DNA from: Portunus trituberculatus
Taxonomy: Eukaryota; Arthropoda; Malacostraca; Decapoda; Portunidae
Assembly (NCBI RefSeq): GCF_017591435.1
Contig: NC_059289.1
Span: 21,114,806 to 21,178,805 of the forward strand
Length of the DNA: 64,000 nucleotides
Direction of reading: 5' to 3'
Shown: positions 27,070-41,838 of the stretch, piece by piece
How the letters are laid out: every line of letters begins with the position of its first letter
Numbering within the stretch: the stretch's first letter is position 1
Position numbers and translations under genes: made by a program
The notes under the pieces: model-generated
Told to the model about the DNA's origin: nothing
Seen by the model: only the letters and a program-made list of their open reading frames with translations
Databases searched by the model: none

Positions 27070-27555
27070 TTAAGTTGTTTGATAAAAAAAATATTTGTAT
27101 ATTCAAGTAATTTTACATTTTTATGCTTCAAAACGATAAAATTGATGAAAACCAGCCAGAATAGAGAAGCCAAAGTAAAAGTAACAAAAACGTGTTATTT
27201 TAGTTTTCAGCATTTTTTGCACCAAAACACAGAAATAAAGGCGAAACCCATAATTACACATTACATGTTTAAGGAACTGAAATATATGAAAAATGGGTTA
27301 CTGTGGTGTTTTCCTGCATTTTATGCACCAAAATTCAGAAAACGACTTATTTATGTGTTTTTAAGGTGTTTTATGAAAGAAAAACAATATAGATTGAGAA
27401 TTTTCTATATTCACGTCATTTTAGATTGTTATACTTCGTAATGATAAAATTGAAGAAAAGAAGCCAATATAGGGAAACCAAAGTAAAAGTACAAAAAAAA
27501 AGATTTTTTTTGGCATTTTCTGCACTAAAGCACAAATATGAAGGTAAAACTTATG

Positions 27556-27559
<4 letters not shown>
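27070..27559 (+). repeat. AT-rich ~345-bp satellite, block 3
   Basis: About one and a half units, resuming at the TTAA of the piggyBac MITE and passing into (TA)n at 27560. Confidence 0.85.

Positions 27560-27632
<73 letters not shown>
27560..27632. repeat. (TA)n left of the solo LTR
   Basis: About 36 TA units between satellite and the LTR of family 2. Confidence 0.96.
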
Positions 27633-27633
<1 letters not shown>

Positions 27634-27634
<1 letters not shown>

Positions 27635-29021
27635 ATTACGCTGAGCGATATAATTTCTTTTATTTTGTTTAGTTAGTCTCATAGTCGCCGCCCGGCTGGC
27701 GGGCGACGAGTGTGAGAGAGAAAGAATGGGAGTGCTGTGACGTCATCCCTCTCTCCCTGAGCAGAGCGCGGGGTGGCCGGGAGAAGCGACGCCAACCTCC
27801 TTTGTTTTTCCCCAGTGCACTGAGAGACCTTAAGCAGAATAGTCACCGCCGCTGTGTAATAGATTTAATTGTAATTATTCCGTGCACTCCTGTGAAGTGT
27901 GTCTGGAGGGCCACTCACAGTAAGGGTGAGGTCTGGGAGAGTGTGTAGACCTTGAGGCGAGATGCTGCTGTGCTTGGAGAGCGCAGTGAGCAGTTATTAA
28001 GTTCTGTAGTGAGCGGGCTACGGAGATTAGTAGCCGCCATTACGTGTGCCACGACTTTTGGCGGCTTTCATGAGCCTTGTGAGAGACAGGGTGTCGCCAG
28101 GGCTTCGTGGGTACGGGAACTGCTGTTATCTCTGCCCAGTAGGTGGCTGGGAGAGATTGCTGTCTGGTAGTGGGCAGTACTCAGTGTTGTGAATTCCGTG
28201 TAGCGGGATCAAGTATTGCACCTCTGTGGGTTGCCGGGGAAGGAGATCAGGGAGCCGTAGTGTTGTAGTGAGAGGACCTAACGTCCTTACATAGTATGTA
28301 GTATAGGAGGAAAATACCCTCCAGTAGTAAGTAGAAGTAGTAGTGGTGGTAGTGGAGGTGCGAGGCAGCTCCTTTGTTCCCCCTTAGTGCGTGGGAGGTG
28401 AGCCACGTGAGTTGATGCCCAGTAAGGGTGGCGGGGCAGTCTTCCCTCACTCCTGTGTTGAGGTAGTTCTGACCTGAGGTATTCGTGTCTGTTATTGTCT
28501 GCCACGTCCGGGAGACGTGTGTAGTGTGTCTCGCCGAGGCTGAGGGCCTCATAGAATATTGTGGGCAGTAGTGTGCTGTGTTAGCAGCCTTGGTGGTGTG
28601 GGGCTGGCTGGAGAGAAGTGTGTCGGTGTATGTGAAAGTGGGTGAGTGGACTCTCTCCCTTGTGGAGGGCTCCAGACCACTACATTTAGCTAGGAGTGGA
28701 GTTGTCTTGAGTAGAGTGGGTGGATTGTCCTACGTGAGGGCGCTTCTACCAAGACAACTTTCTCTCCGCACTCCCGTGTAGAATTACTTGTTATTATTCT
28801 CTTAGGACGAGGAGGAGAAAGAGGAGGAGGAGGAGGAGGAGGTGACGAGTAACCTTTCCCAATCTCTGAGGTTAAGATTGTGGTGGCGACCTAGGGAAGC
28901 AGCTTCTGTCAGTTTTTTTAAGAGTTTGAAAAGAACCTGGTCGCGCCTTGCTAGTGCGGCGGTGTATACCGGTTGGCCGCACTCCTGGGACGAGCTTTCC
29001 TGTAGGCTAGCGGGCGTGACA
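27634..29021 (+). repeat. Solo LTR, GmR1-like family 2
   Basis: It matches the 3' LTR at 35271-36695 along its length (start TATTACGCTGAGCG, probably a mutated TGTTACG; end GGGCGTGACA). It is flanked by (TA)n on both sides rather than by a primer site and gag, which makes it a solo LTR. It lacks about 60 bases present in the other copy (36276-36338). A perfect TGACGTCA palindrome lies at 27738-27745. A GGA-rich run is at 28804-28842. Confidence 0.82.
27738..27745. promoter_or_regulatory. CRE-type TGACGTCA site in family 2 LTR
   Basis: A perfect 8-bp palindrome, conserved at the same place in the second LTR (35373-35380), the kind bound by CREB/ATF bZIP factors. Function is inferred only. Confidence 0.35.
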
Positions 29022-30255
<1,234 letters not shown>

Positions 30256-30267
30256 ACTTGCAACGGA

Positions 30268-31455
30268 GATGGAAGTAAGGAGGTTAGAAGCAGTGGAAGC
30301 AGTTAAAGTACGGGCCCATGATTTAGAGAAGATGCGAGTTGAGGCTACCACTCCTCGCCCTCCTTCCCGTGGCGGAGAGGGAGAAGTAACTGCTGAGAGC
30401 CAAATATTACGTAGTCTCAAGTTATCCCTGACTTCGATGAGAGCAGGGTTACTGAGTGGTACCGCCGGTTTGAGAAGAAGGCTGCGGAATTTGACTGGCC
30501 TGCTGAACGGTGGGTAGGCTTAGTGGCAAATAAGTTAACCGGCAAAGCTCTCGATGTGTATGACCGGATGGCAGTAGCCGATTTAGAGAAGTACGAGGAG
30601 TTTAAGGCCGACATCCTGCGTGCTTATGAACTGCGCCCTGAAGCCTACCGCCAGCAGTTGCGCGGGGAGAAGTGAAAGGCCGGCTTGTCATACCTTGAGC
30701 GTGCCCGTCACCTCGAGGAGACCCTAGAGAAGTGGCTGGCCAATGAGAGGGTTACTACTTTCTCAGCACTTAAAGAACTTATGGCGCTGGAGCAGTTCAT
30801 CACGGAGGCCGATAAGGAGTTGGTGCTGCCCCTCCAAGAGAAACGGTTCGCCACCGTTAAGGAGGCGGCCACGTGGGCGGACGACCATATGTTGGCCCGT
30901 AAGAGTGTGGCGGGAGCCAGCAGTAGCCATCATAGGGACGGAGTTAGTGGCCAGGGCCATAAAGGGTCCAGTCAGCAGGGGCATAGTGGCGGTGCCGGCC
31001 CTTCAGGGTTTCCGCGGCCGGGCACCAATAAGATGGCTAACACTCCTAGGGTGCCTCGCACCCCATACGATCCTAAGCGGCGACAGAGCCAGCCCCCACC
31101 ATCCGCAACGCCCCGGTACAACAACCAGCCCCAGTGTTACTATTGCCGGGCGTTTGTGCATTTTAAGTTTAATTGCCCTAAACTTGCTGCTGCTGTTGCC
31201 CCCTCACCTGCTACTCCTAAGCCTCCTCAGAAGCCTGTGGCCCTGTTGGTGTGGCCCAGCCAGCAGGGTGAAGACTGGTTGGTGCCACCAGCCAGCCACA
31301 GTACCGTGGAGAAGACTGCTGCTCCACTAATGTCTGCCACCTGGATGGACAGGCCTGACCCACCTTTCCTCTCAATCGGGGAGGTTTCCTGTACACCAGA
31401 GGAAGGCCCTCTGGATTGGTGCAAACCATTCTTGTGCCATAGAACAGTTGAGTAG
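30268..31455 (+). pseudogene. gag: Gag of family 2, 5'-truncated and broken
   Basis: It starts within the region matching the Glu/Arg-rich segment of family 1 gag (EVRRLEAVEAVKVRAHDLEK). A frameshift at about 30422 separates SLK from VPDFDESRVTEWYRRFEKKA. A TGA at about 30673 interrupts after LRGEK. The frame then runs SYLERARHLEETLEKWLANE ... EEADKELVLP-type core to the knuckle CYYCRAFVHFKFNC (31137-31178), where the usual Gly is lost but the CCHC ligands remain. It continues through KPVALLVWPSQQGEDWLVPP to a TAG at 31453-31455. RNA-binding and assembly roles as in family 1. Confidence 0.82.
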
Positions 31456-31900
31456 GGGAGTGATAGATTCGACGTGGCTGTGTTGAGGGATACGGCGGCC
31501 CAACAGTCTGTCTGCAGGAACGTCACCGGCTGCCCCATCAAGTCCAGCACCGTTGTAGAATGTAGGGGCCTGAATACTGTGGAACCGTATCCTACGGCCC
31601 TTGTCACTGCGTTGCCCCTTGGTGACCACTGCGGCTCGAGTAGCAGTAGCTGAGAGGTTGCCCATCCCTGGTGTGGACTTCCTATTAGGAAACGACCTTG
31701 CTGGAGGGCGAGTGTGGGTTCACTCGCCTCCTGCGGCCCCTAGCGCCCCACCTGTCATCCAGGCCGTGACACGCTCGAGGGCTAAGCGAGCTAAGAAGGT
31801 GGTGGTCAAGTTCAAGCTTCCCCTTGCGACCAGTGAGGAGAAAGCCGGCCAAGGTCTCGAGATAGTGGGCGCTGCTGTAAGCCCCACGAGTTAATAAGGG
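31456..31900 (+). pseudogene. Protease of family 2 with DTG changed to DTA
   Basis: VAVLRDTAAQQSVCRNVTG (about 31473-31530) aligns with VTVLRDTGAQQSVCRN of family 1. The catalytic DTG reads DTA, which would disable a retropepsin. A frameshift near 31605 leads to GVDFLLGNDLAGGRVW (about 31670-31720). A nearby stop at 31892-31894 closes that frame. Confidence 0.72.
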
Positions 31901-33620
31901 GGCAGGCCTTGATGGGGACTACGAAGGTATGAGCGGCTTGTTTGAGGAGGATCCTCACGAGTCAGCGCCTTATGGAGGGGGCACTCACGCTGAGTTGTCG
32001 CCCGGGTTAGCAGCTGGGTGTCCTGGTATCCAGTCCAGGCCCCAACTGGGAGAGTTGGACCATAGTGATGGGGCCACTGCCGAAGGCAGTGAGGTGGCCA
32101 GCTCAGCGGGGGAGCTGGACCCTCCTGTCTCTGCGGAGTGCGCCGGAGGCGAGGAGCTGCTTGCTCCTCTGCCTGGAGACTGTCCTCTAGAGGACAGTCT
32201 CGGAGATGGTCCAGTATCAGTAGCTGGCGAGGGGGGCAGTTGGGTCAATGCCACCCCAGCCGCCAGCTCAGGGTGTAGATGGGTTGGGACTCCCACTACC
32301 ACCCGAACCCGAGAGTTTGCCTGCTCTCCACCAGTTGACTCCTCAGGAGTTGGTGTTAGCACAGCAAGAGGATGAGGGACTGGCTCCCTATTATGCTAGA
32401 GTGGGCGAGAGCAGTGAGGAGTTAGACGGCCAGGAGTGTTTTGTCCTGTGCTGGGATGTCTTACATCGGCGGTGGAGTGATGAGTGCAGTGAGTTATGCA
32501 CTCAAGTAGTGGTGCCAAGGCAGTACCGGGAGGGATTAATTTTGCTGGCACATGAAGGGCCCATGACCAGCCATTTGGGTGCGAGAAAGACAGTGGTGCT
32601 GTTACGCCAGAACTTTTGGTGGCCCGGAATGGCTGCTGAGACGGCTCAAGTACTTAAGGGCTGCCACATCTGTCAGGTGGTGGGGGAAACCGAACCAACA
32701 TCCTCTCCCGGCTCCTTTGCACCCCATTCCCCGCTATTGCCCCTCCCTTTACGCGGGTTCTTATAGATATTGTGGGTCCTCTGCCTTCCACTAAAGGAGG
32801 ATTTAAGTATATCCTTACCATCATGGACCTCACCACTCGCTACCCTGAAGCAGTCCCCCTGAGAAGTATACATGCTAAGTTCGTAGTGAAGGCCCTCCTT
32901 CAGTTCTTCTCACATTTTGGCCTCCCGGCGGAGATACAATCCGATTAGGGGACTAATTTTACCTCCAAGCTGTTTAACCAGGCTATGGAGGAGTGGGGAA
33001 TCAGGCATGTAGTCTCCAGTGCGTATCACCCGCAGTCCCAGGGTGCTTTAGAGAGGCACCACCAGACCCTTAAGACCATGTTACGTGCCTTCTGCCTAGA
33101 ACACGAGCGGGACTGAGATGAAGCAGTCCCCTATGTGATGTTTGCTGTAAGGGAGGCTCCCACAGAATCGTTGGGCTTCTCCCCTAATAAGTTAGTGTTT
33201 GGGCACCGTGTCCGCGGGCCCCTTGATGTAGTGCGGGAGGCATGGTGCTATCCTCCCGTTAGTGACTCTGCTGTGCCCCTCCTAGATTATGTGCTCGTGG
33301 CCCGCGAGAGATTGAGGAAGGCACATGACATTGCACGAACACACTTGGGTGCGGCTCAGAAAGGAATGAAAGGGTACTACGACCGCCGCACAAAGTATCG
33401 CAGCTTCCAGGAAGGAGATGAAGTGCTGGTGCTGCTCCTGCTCCAGGGCCAGCCTCTTGCTGCCCGTTATTGTGGTCCCTACACCATCCAAGAGCGGGTG
33501 GGGGACCTCGACTATCTAGTGGCGACTCCTGACCGGCGCAAACCAGTGCAGTTGTGCCATGTTAATATGCTCAAGCCATATTACCGTTTTTCTAGCCAGG
33601 AGGGCTCTTTTAGTTTTGCC
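31901..33620 (+). pseudogene. Integrase of family 2
   Basis: A low-complexity linker (31929-32375) leads into LTPQELVLAQQEDEGLA and the H2C2 domain: LLAHEGPMTSHLGARKT, NFWWPGM, CHICQVVG (about 32545-32690). The core carries IDIVGPLPST (~32767), QSD*GTNFTSKLF with an in-frame TAG at 32946-32948, and GALERHHQTLK (~33045). A TGA follows in ERD*DEAVP at 33115-33117. Downstream are LGFSPNKLVFGHRVRG, GYYDRRTKY, the ARYCGPYTIQERVGDLDY segment and LCHVNMLKPYY (~33575). The catalytic Asp-Asp-Glu residues are all still visible. Confidence 0.85.
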
Positions 33621-35133
33621 AAGGAGAAGGCACCTTTAGTTTTATTTTGTGGTCGGGAAGAGGACGCTACTGGCGAGTTGGGGTTAGAACCTGTGGCCCC
33701 CACAGATTACTGGGAACAGAACAGCACGGCCGCCTTGTATGAGAAGCTCTCCCACTTGGAGGACGAACAGAAGGAGGTGTTGGCGGCCCGCCTAATGTGT
33801 TGCCCTTCAGTGTTCCGCAGTGTGCCGGGGAGGACCACATTTGCGGTGCATGATATTGATGTCGGGGATGCGGCCCCGGTCAAGTTACCACCATACCGTG
33901 TAAATCCGCAGAAGCAGCAACTTCTCGAGGAGGAGCTAAAGTATATGCTGCACCAAGGGCTCATTAAGCGCACATACAGCGAGTGGAGTTCCCCAGTCAC
34001 CTTGCAGCCGAAAGCTGATGAAAAGTGTGCTTCTGCATTGATTTTCGCAAGGTGAACTCTCTGTCTACCAGTGATACCTACCCCTCCCCAGGGTGGATGA
34101 CTCGGTGGATCGTACTGGGGCTGCCACCTACATCACGAAGGTAGACCTAGTCAAAGGGTACTGGCAAGTGCCCCTAACTGAGCGAACCAAGCAGATCGCT
34201 AGTTTTGTAGCCAATGGCGCTGTGTATCAGTGCCAAGTGATGCCCTATGGGCTTAAGAATGCCCCTGCCACCTTCCAAAGGCTGATGGATCGGGTGGTAG
34301 ATGGCCTGAAGAACTGCGTCGTGTACATCGATGACGTGGTGATTTATGACACGTCCTGGGAGGAACAAGTCCAGAATGTAGAGGCCTTGTTTGCCCGTCT
34401 GCAGGAGGCAGACTTAGTAGTTAACCTAGAAAAGTGTGACTTTGTGAGGGCAAGAGTACAGTACTTGGGCTATGTAGTGGGCCAGGGCTACGTGACTCCC
34501 CCAGAGGCCAAGGTCGAGGCGATAAGTCGGTTCCCCGCCCCGACTTGTTGTCGAGGCCTGCAGAGGTTCCTCGGTGTAGTAGGCTACTACAGGAGGTTCG
34601 TGCCTGGTTACTCCACCCCTCTGGCACCTCTCACTGATCTCCTGCAGAAGGGGCAGAAGTGGATGTGGTCTCCAGACTGTGCAGCTGCGTTTTCACGCGT
34701 AAAACAGCTGCTCTGTGAGCTGCCAGTCCTCAGGGCTCCCAACTTTAAGAAGCCCGTCTCGCTGGCCGTAGATGCTAGTCAGATAGGGGTTGGAGCGGTG
34801 TTACTGCAGCCAGACCACCAGGGAGTCAGCCACCCTGTGTGTTATTTCTCTAAGAAGTTCACCCCAGCGCAGAGAAATTATTCCGTGATAGAACAAGAAC
34901 TTCTAGCCATCATCTTAGCATTACAACATTTCGAAATTTATGTCCCCTCCTATAGTCCCAAAATGACTATCTTTTCAGACCATAGCCCCCTTCAGTTCTT
35001 AGATAGATTTAAGTTCAAGAATGTGCGTTTGACCCGCTGGAGTTTGCTCCTCCAGGAGTATGATCTAGAAGTTCGCCATATCAAAGGGCGCAACAATGTC
35101 GTCGCCGACTGTCTGTCTCGCATGACATCGTAA
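33621..35133 (+). pseudogene. Reverse transcriptase and RNase H of family 2
   Basis: In frame with the end of integrase, the sequence reads HDIDVGDAAPVKLPPYRV (~33850) and EWSSPVTL (~33980), the entry to the RT fingers. A frameshift near 34025 breaks CIDFRKVN. From 34093 to 35133 the frame is open: YITKVDLVKGYWQVPL, the palm VVYIDDVVIY (YIDD at 34324-34335), YLGYVVGQG, FLGVVGYYRRFVPGYS, then RNase H with LAVDASQ, SVIEQELLA, FSDHSPLQF and the terminal NNVVADCLSR, and a stop. RNase H is the last pol domain. Nothing but a short 3' region separates it from the polypurine tract, so the integrase really is upstream. Confidence 0.9.
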
Positions 35134-35249
35134 AGAGCATTTGAGAGCGAGTTGTCATCTTTGTTACTTGTCTTTGTTTTGAGAGCCCCTAGCCCAGTTT
35201 TAGTATACCAAAATTTTTGAAAATTTGTTTTGTTTTCAAAAAAATTTTT

Positions 35250-35262
35250 TCAAGGGAGGGGC
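35250..35262 (+). other. Polypurine tract, family 2
   Basis: CAAGGGAGGGGC lies just before the 3' LTR and after an A/T block (CAAAATTTTTG..CAAAAAAATTTTTT). It matches the position and sequence of the family 1 tract. Confidence 0.7.
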
Positions 35263-35270
35263 CTCCCCCG

Positions 35271-38073
<2,803 letters not shown>

Positions 38074-39216
38074 TGTCAGGGCTGGGTGGCTGTGTGATAT
38101 GTGTCAATTACTCTTTAAGAAATTGGAAATAAACATTGAAGCAAATATAATATAATATTTAATTATACACCACACACCACATCACAGGCGTTAACATGAT
38201 GATGGGCTAGTCCACACCTTCCACTACAGCTCCTCAGGTCCGTCTCTGTTTCACAGTAGAAGTTCCCTCGGTAGAGGCGGCCACAGGTGACGCCCGGCAG
38301 GAACAGAGGATGAAGCAGTCCATAGACTCACCCTCACGAGCTATGGTCAGACAGGCGCTGGTTCTTGATAAATCCCGGAGCCGGAGATTGTAGGAAGCTC
38401 CACGGAGGTGGTTGGATGGATGGATGGATGGATTTTAATTTCATGGCGCCGCAACAACAAAGGTCATATGGCGCCGCTACTATAAATTGACTGCCACTAA
38501 CGTGTATCTAAAAACTATGTAAAAGTAATTAAAGACAATACAAGTAAAAAGGTAAGAACTAAAAAAAACTATAAAACTATATAAAACATTAAAATACATA
38601 GAATAAAATGAAATAAAATTCACAGCTTTGGGAGAAGGCCTGCTTCTCCCAAAAACCTTAAAATGTCATGGCCCTGGGCCAGGCACTCTGGTCCAAGGAC
38701 CTTTCAAATATAATAGACACCGCTCGGAGGTGGTTGATAGTCTCCAGGAATGCAGCAGGCGAAGTACACACCCGTCGTGAGGCAGGGTAAGAGCCGCGGC
38801 AGCTTGGTACAAGGTGGCGTGGCGTGACGGCTAAGTTCACCAGGTGAAGGTGGCAGCGATGGTGGTGAAGGTGCCAAGGGTGAAAGGCGGTTGGTAGGGA
38901 CCCCAATCCTTCCGACCAGCCTTCAGAGAGTTGAGCAGCACTGGTGATGATGTAGGTAGCGCGGGAGAGGTGTTACCCAGCGCTGGCTTGCGAGCTGGCT
39001 GCCTGAGCCGTCACTCAATGCTGCCAACGTTGCCTCGACGGGTCCGGCTCCCAGGGTGAATGGGAGGGAGAACCCGGGGATGTGTTGAAGCTGACCCGAG
39101 TTGCTCGAATGCCAGAGCGAGTCGTTCGTGGCCTCCGAACCCTTGCCGCAGTTTGAAGCTGAATCCTGAGATAGGTAATGGCCGGTGTAGGATGATGAGT
39201 GTTGCCCCCTCACACA
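38074..39216 (-). repeat. Putative 3' LTR of the old gypsy element
   Basis: On the minus strand it would start TGTGTGAGGGGGC at 39216, right after the purine-rich CAGTGGGGGACC, and end CACCCAGCCCTGACA at 38074, where the satellite stops. This gives TG..CA ends. It contains a 311-bp LINE-tail insertion, so the original length was about 820 bases. No second LTR is available for comparison. Confidence 0.45.
38414..38724 (-). mobile_element. 5'-truncated LINE/SINE 3' tail with (ATCC)n end
   Basis: The insert is flanked by the 11-bp direct repeat CGGAGGTGGTT (38403-38413 and 38725-38735). On the minus strand it ends in (ATCC)n, preceded by GGCGCCATGAAATTAAAATC and a second GGCGCC word. It contains a hairpin with 11-bp arms TTTGGGAGAAG/CTTCTCCCAAA (38627-38652), the kind of 3' structure LINE reverse transcriptases recognise. 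No coding domain is kept. Confidence 0.8.
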
Positions 39217-39299
39217 GGTCCCCCACTGAAACATCTGCTGCACAGCAGATGAGAGAACGGTAACTGAGGAAGGATACACCAATAAACACTAATAACCCA

Positions 39300-40096
39300 A
39301 AGAAAACTTATCTAGTAAACACTTGAACTTGCATCCCCGCATCCCTTGCTCCAAATAGCAATCTTCTTAACCCATAACTATATAGTATCGAGGCTGCTGA
39401 GAAGGTCAGCCCCAATGTTGTCAGCACCTGCCACATGGACGACTCTAAACTTGTATGGTTGCAGTCCCAATGCCCACCGTAGCACTCTCTCATTCCGGCC
39501 CTTAAATGTTTCCAGATATACCAGAGGTTTGTGGTCTACTTCCAGGATGAACTCCTTACCTCGAAGGTAGAAATTAAACCTGTTGACGCCGAAGACAATT
39601 CAACCATTGAGTGGGAATGTCTAGCAGATTCCCGCTCGATGGTTGAATAGCATCTCTCGCGGTCCAACAGCTTCCGACTTGCGTAGGCTATGGGATGCGG
39701 ATGATCCTCGTGGTACTGTAGCAACACAGCTCTCACTCCATGACTTGATGCATCAGTTCGTAAGACGAAGGTCAGGTCTGGGTCATGAAGTCGTAGTACC
39801 GGTGAGGAGGACAGGGCTTTCTTCAGATGGTCAAAACAAGTGCGCAGGTCTTCAGTCCATGGTAATGGTTCCCGTACCGTTTTCCTCAGCAGATCAGAAA
39901 GAGGACCAGTCAGCTCAGAAGCCTGGGGAATAAAGATTTTATAGATGGAAACCATACCAAGGAAACTTCGGAGTAACTTCTTTATGGTGGGAGGTGTCAT
40001 AAAGAGGATGGCCGATATCTTGTCCTCCTGTGGCTTCAGCTGGTTGTGCGTCAAGATAAATCCCAGGTAGTTTATGGAGCTCACTTCGAACCGGCA
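39300..40096 (-). pseudogene. RT C-terminus and RNase H of the old gypsy element
   Basis: The minus strand reads SSINYLGFILTHNQLKPQED, LLRSFLGMVSIYKIFIPQAS, LSDLLRKTV (connection), then RNase H with VLRTDASSHGVRAVLLQ, ASRKLLDRERCYSTIE and, after a frameshift near 39600, a LRGKEFILEVDHKPLVYLE segment and GADNIGADLLS (~39390). A stop follows. The next recognisable feature is the purine tract, so no integrase lies downstream. This would suit an integrase-upstream order, but the upstream half of pol is missing. Confidence 0.78.
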
Positions 40097-40101
40097 CTTG
40101 G

Positions 40102-40325
40102 TGTTGGTTGCGGGATGTATAATGGAGGGCGTGTATGCCTAAGTAAGGGGCAGACATACACGCAGTACACGTAGATTCTTTACTTGTCCTTAGAGCTACA
40201 AAGGGTAGGAAATGGCGGCCAGTAGCGACTCGGGAGCACAGGCTCACGTGCTAGCTGAATGCGCAGAGAAATACACAGTGTTGCCACATACACGTAATAT
40301 GCATTAATACAATACATAACCCACA
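40102..40325 (-). repeat. 3' LTR of the 40102-45525 gypsy
   Basis: On the minus strand TGTGGGTTATG...CAACCAACA. Nearly identical to 45302-45525, with a T/C and an A/G difference. Confidence 0.95.
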
Positions 40326-40340
40326 TCTACCCCCCCATTC
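40326..40340 (-). other. Polypurine tract of the 40102-45525 gypsy
   Basis: On the minus strand AATGGGGGGGTAGA directly precedes the 3' LTR start. Confidence 0.8.
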
Positions 40341-40513
40341 TGCGCTGAGAAGTCCACAGGGACTCGAGCGACTGCAGCTGCGGACGCCTTCTCCTGGAGT
40401 CGTGGCGACCTGCGGGGCACCACCGTATCAGGTGCCGCCAAGGGAGCAGTGGCGTCCTCCATCGTAGAAGTAGCGTTTAGGGGTGGAGCAGGGCGGAGGA
40501 AGCGCCTGTTCCT

Positions 40514-41838
40514 TCACCACACTCGGCCACTGGGCATCTTGAGCAGGTAATCCCGTGACCTGCCAACGCCCATGATGGTGCCAACCTTGTCCCACCGCTG
40601 CGTAGTCGGGTCCTGGATCCGAACCACGTCACCTCGCTGCAGGGGTGGAAGAGGCCGAGCGTGAGCGTCGTAGCGACTTGTGGCATCACGGAGACGGGCA
40701 GCAGCTCGACGGTCGCAACTCTCGTCCCTGGCCTGCCACTGTTTCTGGAAGGCGCTGGCATGTGCGGGGACGCAAGAGCGTAAAGGGCGACCATACAGGA
40801 CTTGAGCTGGAGAGCGACCCGTCTGGTTGGGGGTGTTCCGAAGCTCCAGGAGACCCCTGTCGAACGCCTCACAGTCTATATTGCCAGACGGTGCCACCTT
40901 CTGGATGAAGTGCTTCACGGCCTTCACTGCAGACTCGGCATGGCCGTTAGACTGTGGGTAATGGGGCGTCGATGTGTCGTGACGGACTCCCCAGCGCTCG
41001 AGGAACGTAGAAAACTCCCGGCTGGCGAACTGTGGGCCACCGTCCGTGCGCAGGCGTACAGGAACACCCAGGTCCCTGAAGAGGCGGCGGAAGTGGCGAA
41101 TGGTGGCAGCAGACGTCATATCAGCGCCACAGGACACGACGACAGGCCAGCCGGACAGACGATCTGCAATGACTAAGAAAGCCTTCCCTGCAACTGAGAA
41201 GTAATCAGCAGAAATGGACTCGAATGGTCGAGTTGGGTTGTTGTCATCACAGAGTCTTGGTTCATACTGTTGACTGGGCTGCAGAATCTGGCACGGCTCA
41301 CATGCTCGAACAGTGTTGACAATGTCAGCCTCCACTCCTGGCCAGAACACAGCCTGCCTAGCACGGCGCTTGGTGGCTTCGACACCACGATGGCTGTCGT
41401 GCAGGCAGGCCAAGACACGGCGACGTAGGGCTGTAGGCACCAACACTCGTGCACCGTACAGGACGAGATCCTCATCACAGTAGAGGTCCTCCCGTAACTT
41501 CCAGTACGGGTGGAGCACGTTGGGGAGGGCGTACCTGTCCATAGGGAATCTGTTCTTCACAAAAATGAAGGAGCTGGACGTACTCGGGGTCCTCGGTTGT
41601 AGACGTGGATTCTCTATAGCGTCAAGGGAGTAGCTGTTTAGGATGGGAACTAGAGGGCGATGATCGGTGACGAGGTTAAAGTGTTGCAATCCTGTGAGGT
41701 AGAACTTGGTCTTCCCCATGGCCCATACGACAGCTAACATCTCCAACTCGATCGTCGCATATCGGGTCTCTGTATCCGTCAAGAAACGTGAGCCGCACTG
41801 GACGAGACGCTGCTGTCCACCACCGTGGTCCTGCAGTA
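40514..41838 (-). pseudogene. RNase H end and integrase of the 40102-45525 gypsy
   Basis: An open minus-strand frame of about 420 codons. It starts in RNase H (TRYATIELEMLAVVWA, then LVTDHRPLVPIL and IENPRLQ). The tail of RNase H and the usual ADALSR motif are replaced by unrelated residues, which suggests a small deletion or rearrangement near 41590. Integrase follows: H2C2 (CLHDSHRGVEATKRRARQ ... CEPCQ), core SADYFSVAGK, RTDGGPQFAS and GHAESAVKAVK (Asp-Asp-Glu intact), then LPPLQRGDVVRIQDP and a GPY-less SH3-like end. It is one nucleotide out of frame with the RT frame upstream (frameshift near 41838). Confidence 0.87.

Noticed and set aside
18180..27441. Numerous 60-120-codon frames in the satellite
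   Set aside because: They recur by satellite periodicity, are not conserved between units and contain no domain.
27712..28781. Frames of 60-100 codons in the family 2 LTRs
   Set aside because: They are not conserved in codon pattern between the two LTR copies and lack any domain; LTRs are normally non-coding.
38923..39282. 119-codon minus-strand frame
   Set aside because: It spans the proposed purine tract and LTR of the old gypsy element and competes with an overlapping 92-codon frame; no family motif.
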